From Zingiber officinale (taxonomy: Eukaryota > Streptophyta > Magnoliopsida > Zingiberales > Zingiberaceae): a DNA stretch of 64,000 nt. The DNA lies in NCBI RefSeq assembly GCF_018446385.1, contig NC_055990.1, forward strand, positions 28,915,891-28,979,890, written 5' to 3'. The first letter of the stretch is position 1, and each line of letters opens with the position of its first letter. The notes below the pieces were generated by a model. It ran no database searches. It saw only the letters and a list, made by a program, of their open reading frames with translations, and was not told the DNA's origin. Made by a program: the position numbers and the translations under genes. This document shows positions 55,161-64,000 of the stretch, in pieces.

Positions 55161-56729
55161 TATAAGTTGATTTTTATGAACTTACCTGGTTGCTTGATTT
55201 GCTTGAGGTTTTAATTTTTAAAAAAATTATTTATTTTTGTTGATATTATCTTAAATTATTTTATTGTTTATTTAATTAATAAATAGTAGATTAAAATTAG
55301 ACAATCCTATCAAGATGAACTATTACAATAACAATAAGTGTATTTGTTTCTTGTTTTTTAAAACTATGCGTGCTAACTTGTTTGAGTAAACTTAGATGAA
55401 AAATTAGAATGTTATATGAGACTTCTCAACTACATGCGGCCGGCAATTTCTTCATTAATTACAAACTGAAAAAATAATTTACTATTTAGTGAATATTTTA
55501 ATTAGATTATTAAAATGAACTTATAAAAATATTTATATTTTTTATTTAGTTTATCATGAAAATTTTCACACTATTGGATATAACATAATTATTTATTTGT
55601 CATGAGTAAAAACAGTTAAATAAAAATCTTACACTACATGCGGTATTTGTTTTAAAGATGAATAAATTTATGAATTTGTGATTTAATGAAATAATATACG
55701 TTAGAACTAAAATTTATTTTAGAAAGAATAAAAGAACAAAGCTATTTAAAACTGAACAATTTCCCTTTTTATTATTTATTTATTGAATTATCTTAAAACA
55801 TGATATTATTCCATCAAATATTTTGACGAGTAAACTATAAAATTAAATTAATTTTCCAATCTTCAAGGATTTGTTAAATTAAACAGATAATAGACTTCTT
55901 TGTGTGAAGTTATGTAAAAACTATATGTAAATCAATTTCTCCTTATTTTTTTTCTTTTTTATAATCCAGATATACACGATCACTCCTTATAGGGGATGGA
56001 TCTTCTGATCCGTAAAGACTAGACCAATTCATGATCTACCTTTTGCATTGGTTGGGGGGGGGGGGGGGATGGGAGTCATTATCTTCTACTAATCCTCTTG
56101 TCCCAATCTAGGAGCGAACTAGAATAAGGGGACCAGAAGATTCGTCCCATCCTTATATTATGTAAATACGTTTGAGGAAAGGCCAACCTTACTTTAATAA
56201 ATGAAAGATCTTCGATCAATTACTTTTACTTTATTAAAAAAAATAGAAAAAGAAAAGAAAGTAGGGCTTCCAAGCTTTCAATTTTAAAGATAACCTTTTA
56301 CTTTAGTAAAAAGAAAAAGAAGTTAAATACGAAAACTAAATCTGTCAAGGATTTTGATTTGTCACAAGCCTTCAATATCCTAAAGAAAATTAGTTTTTTC
56401 CATTGACAATTAAGTTTACAAATTTCATGTGGATTGCGTGAGATGTATATTAAGGATATTTATGTTACCGGGTAAAGCATGATGTTCATACTACTCGATG
56501 AGCAAAATGAGTACTTTGCTTTGCTTGTGGCGATGGCAAATGAAAGATACTGATGTTACAAAAGTTTGTTTCACGGTGGTGGTGCACATTTCAAAACTAG
56601 TTTGGTTCACTACCGTCCTCTCCACCACCGAGCATAAACTCATTCACTAGCAAAGAAAATAAGACGTAGAAGAAATTATGTCTGTGCTGGTGGAATTGAA
56701 GCATCTATTGTCATAGACGGCAAAGTAGG
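55161..56729. other. AT-rich intergenic DNA
   Basis: No gene or repeat family recognised, apart from a run of 15 G residues at 56054-56068. Confidence 0.5.
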
Positions 56730-56947
56730 GGTGCCAAGAGCTAAGGTATCTACCACAAAGTATACGAAGTTTGGAGCGTCTAACTAAAATGACAATTAAC
56801 AGCTGCAACAATTTGACGACTTTGGTAGCATTGGATTCACTTGAAATCTTGCACATATATGCTTGCCCAATGCTAGCATTCGACCTAGAAGCATTTACAA
56901 AACTTTCTCAATTGAAAATTAAAGGCTGCCCAAAGATGCAAATGTGA
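56730..56947 (+). pseudogene. NLR leucine-rich-repeat remnant
   Basis: The plus-strand frame gives three LRR-like lines ending in a stop: GCQELRYLPQSIRSLERLTK; MTINSCNNLTTLVALDSLEI; and LAFDLEAFTKLSQLKIKGCP. The pattern L..L.I..C..L..L and the closing CPKMQM are typical of the C-terminus of CC-NB-ARC-LRR resistance proteins. In-frame stops lie just upstream (56715, 56727) and no NB-ARC domain is in range, so this is a fragment or last-exon relic. Confidence 0.55.
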
Positions 56948-57875
56948 GTATGATCTTCATCTCCTAGTAATTACTCATATGCTTTAATCAAACTAGTTAT
57001 TCATTCTCTTCTCCCTTATTTGTTCTACCTACTAGGTGTTACTTATCATCAGTATTTAGATAAACAAAAATTAGCTGACTTGTATGATTAGTAAAATACT
57101 GTGTTACGTTTGACAAGAAAACTTAACAGTAACATGGAAGATTGATCCCACATACCATTTATTAAGCCATTGGATATATTGGAATAAAAAATAAGAGAAA
57201 TTATGAAATTTATTTGTGCTTTTATTGTACTTGAAAGTTTGTCTATCAAAGTGTAGCTACGAAATGACAAAAATAAAATAAAATCAAGATTCGTATCCTC
57301 AATTAATGTTATCAAATTAAATTATATTGCGTGGCTAATAATTGCTTATCATTTCAGTTATCATGACGTCTGGAGGAAAGAAAAAAAAGAAAAAGAAAAA
57401 AAAAATATGACAATATCAAGAGTTCTCCTCCTCAAAATTAAGGATTTGCTGTCGGGGTTGGAGAATAGAAGATACTAGTTGACGTTGATTTGCTTGTTGG
57501 GATCGTATCTTCACTAAACTGTATGATTCACTAGACATGTTGCAAGAAACAATCAACTTCGAGTGTCGACAGAAGAAGAAGAACAAAGATCGTAATTGAT
57601 GTTGATCTGCTTGTTGATCGTATCTTCTTTGCGTGTTTTAATTTGATTAATCATTTAGTCCATTTTTATTATATGGAATTAATGTGTGTTTGTTGTGAAA
57701 CCCTCTATTTGATATGTATCATTAATCTAGATATAAATTATGACTTGTGAAGTTTCTTACTCTCAAGATATTTTTTAGATGAATTTATTAAAAGAGATAA
57801 AAGAGAATTACCAGAATTGACCGGATCAAATCATCAAATCAAATCAAATTAGTTTTCGGATTATTCTAATAATTA
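56948..57875. other. Intergenic DNA
   Basis: AT-rich, with an A/G-rich tract at about 57375-57410. I see no supported gene. Confidence 0.5.
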
Positions 57876-58646
57876 TGTTACAATTATTAGAATAATTCTC
57901 AGAATAATTTTAAAATTATTCTGTTATTTATTAATTGGTTAATTGACCGAGTACTTGTTTAAACCCTATATATTGTATTGTCTTGAGGGCAAGTATCAAC
58001 AAACAATAAGATTAATTATTACTCTCCTATTTTATCTTCTTTCTATTCTTCTTTTATCATGGTATCAGAGCCATGATCCTTCGTTCATTCTCTTTCTCTT
58101 AATTCTCCCTCACAAATCCTCTTCCCTTCCTTTTTCTGTCGCCGCCCAAGACAAAAGAGGAGTTTTTTTTTTTAAACCGCAAAACAAGACGACAAAAGAG
58201 CTTCTCCTTTTGTGCTACCGCCGCTGTCCACCGAACGCCGACCAAACCTCGACGTTGACAACAAATGGTTGCTCCAGCCAAGGCTTCTATTTCTTCCAAG
58301 GGGAGTTTCTCCAGGCGAAAGGCCCCCTTTCCGGTGATCCAGTCTCTCTACAAGATAAGTTATTTTACTTTAGATGTCAAATATTCAACACTATCAAGGA
58401 GGCCAAAAACAAAATTCAGTCCGATGTCAAATTTGTCGCATCATTGGTCATCCTGGAAATCTATGCCCTCAAAGATTTACCTCAAATTTCATTGATGGTT
58501 CTACAGTCTCAAGACAACCGTCTATTTCACAAGCATATCCTAAAGCTCTCTCATCTGTGCCTACTTGCGGTAAAACCCCAGAGTTTTCATCTACTGATTG
58601 GTATATTGACACTGTAGCAACTCATCATGTCACATCGGATTATAAT
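57876..58646 (+). mobile_element. 5' end of a family C copia element
   Basis: Primer-binding site TGGTATCAGAGCC (58060-58072) directly follows an LTR end TTTATCA (58059). The LTR start is uncertain; TGTTACAATT at 57876 is one candidate. The leader runs to about 58262 and is followed by a gag/protease remnant. The element is cut at 58647 by a family A copia LTR and its remainder is not seen. Confidence 0.65.
58374..58646 (+). pseudogene. Copia gag zinc knuckle and protease start
   Basis: The frame contains one CCHC knuckle, CQICRIIGHPGNLC, and, about 50 residues on, the copia protease entry WYIDTVATHHVTSD, in which the catalytic D-S/T-G-A has become DTVA. The upstream gag core is absent, so the gag is internally deleted. 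The copy ends where the family A LTR is inserted. Non-functional. Confidence 0.75.
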
Positions 58647-59744
58647 TGTTGGATCGTGAGAATTCGATAGAGTGGGGGGGGGGGGGTGAATATCGATTCG
58701 AAAAATAACGAGTGTAAGCGCGGCGGAATTAAAAACAATAGACAAATGAACACGGTGTTTTTACTTCGTTCGGAGCCTGTGACGACTCCTACTCGAAGGC
58801 CCGTACTCCGTGAGTACTTTTGTTGGGAAATTTACTAGCAATTCGAAATAATAATTACAAAGACAGTACAAGAGATGCTAATAAAAAGTAAAACTTTCTA
58901 TACCGACAGAAGGAAAACTACAAGGACAAGAGCGCGTTGTCGGAGCTTCGTTAACGTCGTCGGAGCGCAGAGCAGCAGAGCAAGCAATCTAAGAGTTCTG
59001 AATTATGTTGAAGCTCCACCCCTGGGGCTTCTTTTATATGCTGCTCCGGGCGCCTGGATCCCTTCCGGGCGCCCTGGTGCGACGTGGCAAGTCTAATCAG
59101 CGAACTCCACGTGGTGACGACTCGGCATGGATAATATTTGCTTCCGGGCGCCTGGACCTCCTATTTCCAGAAACTCCTTCTCCTGCAAAATAGAGTTAGT
59201 CCGAGGCAAATATATATATCCTGTAAAACAGATTGTTAGCACAATTAAAGTTCAACAAAGTAATATGATTTAATAGAAAAGAGTATGACTTAGATTCCGT
59301 CTTTCCGAGACCAGAATCTAGTTACGATCTCGACTTAGATATCCGAAATGGATCTAAGCCGGATCGACGCCTAATGTTCCCTTCCCGAGAACGCGTCCTC
59401 GCAGTCACTCCCCTCTAGTGACTTACCTTACTTACCTACCAGACGTCCGGTCAGCCCGTCGACCCATCTAGAGTTCGTGCCAGCTATCCGGTCAGCCTGT
59501 CGACCTAGCTGGACTTCGTGCCTAAGCGTCCGGTCAGCCCGTCGACCCGCTTGGACTTTGTGCCAGCTATCCGGTTAGCCCGTCGACCTAGCTGGGCTTC
59601 GTGCCAGACATCCGGTCAGTCCGTCGACCTGTCTGGACTTCTCCTGCACACTCGATCAAAGTGTTAGACAACAACAAACTAACTTAACCTGATTTGTCAT
59701 TCATCAAAACCTGAGTTAGACCGTTAGTGCTATCTACACCAACA
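58647..59744 (-). repeat. 3' LTR of the family A copia element
   Basis: 1,098 bp; minus-strand ends TGTTGGTGTAGATAGC (59744) and CGATCCAACA (58647). It contains a run of 13 G residues (about 58674-58686), a TATA-like CATATAAAAG (minus strand) near 59030, and hairpin units at 59440-59640, for example CCAGCTA/TAGCTGG (59480, 59506) and CCAGACA/TGTCTGG (59604, 59630). Confidence 0.92.
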
Positions 59745-59758
59745 ATCTCCCTCTTTTT
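59745..59758 (-). other. Polypurine tract
   Basis: Minus strand AAAAAGAGGGAGAT directly before the LTR start. Confidence 0.85.
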
Positions 59759-61024
59759 GATGGAATGACAACCTGGTTAAGTTAGTGAAACAGATGAAAG
59801 AAAAAAAATAAGTAAAAACGAGTAAATGGTTTTTAAGTTAAGTTTTGTGTTTTCAAATTGGTTTAGCTAACTTAACCACCTAACCCTCCCCCTTTGTCAT
59901 TCAACAAAAGAACTAATGTCAAGTAAGCATAAATACAGACTTCAGACAAAGTAGAAAATAGTGTCAAGTTAACCTAGGGGAGTTTAGAATTAAAAGATAG
60001 TTTTACCTTTATTTCTTAAATCCTTGAAAAAAAACTAAGTCTTGAAAAATAGCTGATTTATAACTTAGTAACTTTGAAAAATTTTTAAGTTTGCAAACAT
60101 CACTTTTAAAAAAAATTTCAACACTAAGTTTTTGCAAATCAAATTATCAAAATTAAGTTAAACCTAATTTTTCAGAACTAGATTCAGGATAATTTTTAAA
60201 GTGAAGTTAAACATTAAGAAAAATGATTTTGAACTTTACTTTTAGTTTTCAAAGGAGTTTGGTAAAACTAATTTTGGTAAAGTAAGATCACATTTTTAAA
60301 ATAATTTTTAAAATGAAGGAGTTTTCAAAATAATTTTGTAAAATTCTTTTTCCAAAATCAAATTTTCAAAGTCAAAAGTACTAGTTTTAAAATCATGGTT
60401 TAAAATACTTGAAAAGTTCAGTTTTCAAAGACTAAGTAAAAAGGATAAAAAGTTTGTGATTTAAAACAAACAATTTTGAGTTGATTTAAAAAAATTTCCA
60501 CAATTTTAAACAAGTTGATTTTGAAGATTTATTTTTAAACTTTGATTTTCAAAATTAAGTTTAAAATTCAATTTGAAAAACTGAATTAATTTTATTTCTC
60601 CCCCTGAACCTGACATTAAATCAAATGTCTAACCAGTTAGTTACTGACTGACTATCAAAGGATAGCAGCTTTCACTTGGTTAGTCAAGTTAAGTTCAAAC
60701 TTAACTCGATTAATGTATATTTTGTATTTAACACCCAGACTTATATCGATGCACTGAAATAAGCATCTTAAGTTTTAGGCAAGTGGCCTATGCATCTCAC
60801 CCCTATCTATGTTCGTCAAACACAAGCAAGGTAAGCCTAGGGTTTTGGTGAGATGCTCAAAATCTAGTCCTATGGGTACATGCTTTCTAAGGATTTTGAA
60901 CTAGTCTAAGGCTAAAAGTATTTTTTTTTAAATTTAAAAATAGGAAAGTTTTGAAAATAAAACATGTTTAACCTATAATTTGAGAACAATCATTTTTGAA
61001 AATATTTTTGAAATTTTGAAAATC
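59759..61024 (-). other. Gene-free segment between pol and 3' LTR
   Basis: AT-rich, with repeated TTTTCAAAAT/TTTTAAAAT-like words; no frame or env-like ORF is supported. Confidence 0.6.
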
Positions 61025-63983
61025 CTAGTCTATTAGGCACATTCCTAGTTTTCTACGCAAATTGCTAAATTCACTTTCAGGGAGTGGTTTGGTGAATATG
61101 TCAGCTAAGTTTGACTTGGACTCAATGTATTTGAGCTCAATGTCACCCTTAGTAACATGATCCCTGATAAAGTGGTGCCTGATTTCAATGTGTTTGGTTC
61201 TTGAATGATGCACTAGATTTTTTGTTAAATTGATTGAGCTAATATTGTCAATTAAAACTTTTACATTTGTGATTTTTAAGTTGAAATCTTTTAAGGTGTG
61301 CATCATCCATAATAATTGGGCGACACATTCTCCTATGACTATGTATTCTGACTCAGTTGTAGATAGTGCAACACAGTGTTGCTTTCTACTAAATCAGCTA
61401 ACAAGTGATGGGCCTAGTAGTTGGCATCCACCACTTGTGCTTTTGCGGTCTAATTTGCACCCAACATAATCTGAGTCAGAATACCCTATTAATTCAAAGT
61501 TATTGGTCCTAGGATACCAAATTCCTACATTTGTTGTTCCCTTAAGATATCTAAAAATTCTTTTGACTTGAGTCAAATGGGATTCTTTAGCATAGGTTTG
61601 GTATCTAGCACACATACTAACTGCAAATAAAATATCAGGTCAGCTTGCAGTTAAGTAAAGTAGACTACCTATTACACTTCTATAATACCTTAGATCCACT
61701 GGTTTTCCATTTGGGTCATTGTCTAAGATTGTGTTTACTGCCATAGGTGTTTTTATTTCTTTTGTATTTTCCATTCCAAATTTTTTAAGTAATTCTTTAG
61801 TGTATTTGTGCTGATAGATGTAATTTCCTTCATTTGTTTGTTTGATTTGTAATCCTAGGAAATAGGTCAATTTCCCTACTAAGCTCATTTCAAATTCTTG
61901 TTCCATTAGGTTAATAAATTCTTCTAAAAAGTCTGAGTTAGTTGAACCAAATATTATATCATCTACATATATTTGTGCTATAAATATGTCGTTATTTAGT
62001 AATTTAACAAACAAGGTTGGGTCAATTTGACCTTGGTTGAATCCTTTGGATGTTAAGTAAGATGTTAGCCTTTCATACCATGTCTTGAGTGCTTGTTTAA
62101 GTCCATATAATGCTTTCTTTAACTTAAAGACATAATCAGGGTGTTCTAGATTTTCAAACCCAGGAGGCTGACCTACATAAACTTCTTCTTTTATTAGTCC
62201 ATTGAGAAAAGCTGACTTAACATCCATTTGATATAGTTTGAATCCCTTATGAGCTGCATAACTTAGTAACATTCTAATGGATTCTAATCTGGCTACTGGG
62301 GCATAGGTCTCATCGTAGTCAAGTCCTTCAACTTGACTGAACCCTTTGGCAACTAGCCTAGCCTTATTCCTAGTAATTTCCCCAGTTTCACTTAATTTAT
62401 TTCTAAATACCCATTTTGTTTCTATTATTTTCTTATCTTTAGGTGGTGGTACTAGATCCCAAACTTCATTACGCTTAAATTGAGCTAGTTCTTCTTGCAT
62501 AGCGATGATCCAATCTGGATCAAGTAGGGATTCAGCTACAGTTTGGGTTTAATTTTTGAAATCAGGGAAATTTGACTTAGGTTCCTAAAGGATGATCTGG
62601 TCTGAACCCTTAGGTCTAGGTCACCAATTATTTGATCAGTTGGATGGTTAGGGTTGACTCTTATAGTTCTAGGGGGTTGATTTTCTTGAGTGTGTTCATC
62701 TTCTTCATAGTCTAGGGATTGATTGGTTTCTTCAGAATTATTATTTTCAATAGGTTGAATTTGAGTCTGTCCTTGGGTTTCTTCAAATTTTACATTTGTG
62801 GTTTCCTCGATTTTTAACGTAATTTTATTATATATTTTGTAACCCCTACTGTTTAGAGAATATCCTACAAAAATTCCATTTTCTACTTTAGAGGTAAATT
62901 TTCCTAAGTGTTCTCTAGTATTTAAGATGAAGGCTGGACACCTAAATACTTTAAAATATTTTATGTTGGGTTGTTTGTTATAAAATATTTCAAAGAAGGT
63001 TTTATTATGTCTTTTATTTAATGTTGTTATACTTTTCACATAGCAGGCTGTACTAACAGCTTCTGTCCAAAAATATTTAGGTAAGTTATATTCATTTAAC
63101 ATAGTTCTAGAGGCTTCCAGTAAGGTTCTATTTTTCTTTCTACAATTCCATTTTGTTGGGGGGTTTTAGGACACGAAAATTCGTGATGGTAGCCATTTTC
63201 AAGATAGAATTTGTTAAAATTATGGTTTTTAAATTCTCCCCCGTTGTCACTCCTAATTCTTTTAATTTTAAGATTTTTTTCGTTTTCAATTTGTTTGCAA
63301 AAGTTTGTAAAGATTTCAAAAGTTTCGTCTTTATGTTTTAAGAATTTTACCCAAGTAAACCTAGAATAATCATCTATTATTACTAAACAATATAAGTTTC
63401 CATTTATGGATTTGACTCCATGGGAGGCAAAAAGGTCTAAATGTAGAAGTTCTAATATTGAGTTGGTTTGTGGCTGATTGGTTGGTTTGTGAGTGGATTT
63501 TGTTTGTTTACCTTGTTGACAAGCATTACATATGGTTGAATCTAAGTTAGGTAATTTTCGTAAGCCTCTCACTAGTCCATTTAATTTGCTTATATTTCTA
63601 AAGTTGGTGTGAGACATTCTCCTATGCCATAACCAAGTTTCTTCTTTTTGTGTTAAATAACACTTAATTGAAGAAGAGGTTAAGTTGATAGCATAAATGT
63701 TGTCTTTTCTAAAACCTTTTAGGCTTATAGTAGGATTATCTAGATGTTTGATTAAACATTCTGTGGATAGAAATTTAACTTTATACCTAGTATCACATAA
63801 TTGACTTATACTGAGGAGATTGTATTTGAAATTCTCAACAAGTAGAACATTTGTAATTATGAAATCTATTTTTAATTCAATATTACCTATACCAATTATC
63901 TTGAGTTTGCTGTTATTTCCAAAGGTAACTGTTCCTAAGCTTTTGTAAGTGAGTTGAGTGAATTTGGTGTGATCTCCAGTCAT
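61025..63983 (-). pseudogene. Copia pol: integrase, reverse transcriptase, RNase H (broken)
   Basis: In minus-strand order: pre-integrase zinc finger (63640-63530, WHRRMSHTNF...CNACQQGK), integrase core with D-D-E motif (VIIDDYSRFTW; IRSDNGGEF; PQQNGIVERK), integrase C-terminal region (to 62536), RT (62500-61640, with WKFVRN-like start EIKWVF replaced by [11 protein letters not shown], and catalytic [10 protein letters not shown]), and RNase H (61615-61025, GYSDSDYVGCKLDRKSTSGG; FTKPLPESEF). Frameshifts lie near 63100 and 62520. Two in-frame TGA codons replace an expected Arg (near 61638) and an expected Trp (near 61395). Damage is slight, so this is a fairly young SIRE-like copy. Gag and protease lie outside the window. 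Confidence 0.88.
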
Positions 63984-64000
63984 GTGTTTGGAGCAACCAC

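Larger units (their letters stand above)
58647..64000 (-). mobile_element. Family A copia element with pol (3' part; continues beyond the window)
   Basis: Minus-strand element: pol from beyond 64000 to 61025, a gene-free segment (61024-59759), polypurine tract (59758-59745) and 3' LTR (59744-58647). It is inserted in a family C copia protease; the left 5-bp flank is ATAAT (58642-58646), and its partner lies outside the window. The LTR shows it to be the pol-bearing relative of the copies at 7140-15354 and 20659-21817. Confidence 0.9.

Overview
This is plant nuclear DNA made mostly of nested transposable elements, with three host genes in low-copy islands. The two receptor-like cytoplasmic kinase genes, the GC-rich single-exon kinase, the antisense ORFs of the Tat-lineage Ty3/gypsy elements and the TGTTGG...CCAACA copia LTRs fit an angiosperm. 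The GC-rich intronless kinase leans towards a commelinid monocot (a ginger-family genome is a guess). No bacterial, organellar or viral gene was seen.

Host genes: (1) a five-exon BET1-like Qc-SNARE on the minus strand, 220-2605, whose exons are too short to show as long ORFs; (2) an intronless kinase-like gene on the minus strand, 33092-34396, with degraded catalytic motifs (a pseudokinase of the LYK3-like RLCK type); (3) a PBL19/PCRK-type RLCK VII kinase on the plus strand, 35663-37408, in four coding exons, one bounded by a GC-AG intron. Genes 2 and 3 are divergent and share a promoter interval with a long AT microsatellite. A leucine-rich-repeat remnant of an NLR resistance gene lies at 56730-56947.

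Mobile elements, left to right: a Tat LTR fragment (3534-4021); a truncated Tat-type gypsy element on the minus strand (4198-6963); the 5' LTR of a copia element (family A, minus strand, 7140-15354) split by a complete gag-only copia-type element (7447-14548, target duplication GCAAG); the 3' half of a plus-strand Tat element (15355-about 22350) with its antisense ORF, an inserted solo LTR (18287-20010, duplication GTCCC) and a 3' LTR split by a family A solo LTR (20659-21817, duplication ACAAG); a minus-strand Tat element without pol (22835-32386), its 5' LTR split by a hAT transposon (29001-31808, 8-bp duplication); tandem SINE-like units (38558-39250); a MITE-like element between two AT tracts (40064-40653); a third Tat 5' LTR (40709-43865) split by a miniature LTR element expanded to five LTRs (41146-43746); a complete 11-kb copia element (family B, 44012-55058, duplication CAAAC) with a degenerate gag, no pol, a large AT-rich tandem array and an intron-containing extra ORF that is itself interrupted by an alternating inverted-repeat array (50152-51691, duplication CCACT); the 5' end of a copia element (family C, about 57876-58646); and the 3' part of a family A copia element with pol (58647-64000).

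The most unusual signal is in the LTRs. The U3 parts of several unrelated families are tandem runs of short hairpins whose outer stem arms change from unit to unit while remaining complementary. I read this directly from the sequence; what it does, if anything, is inference.
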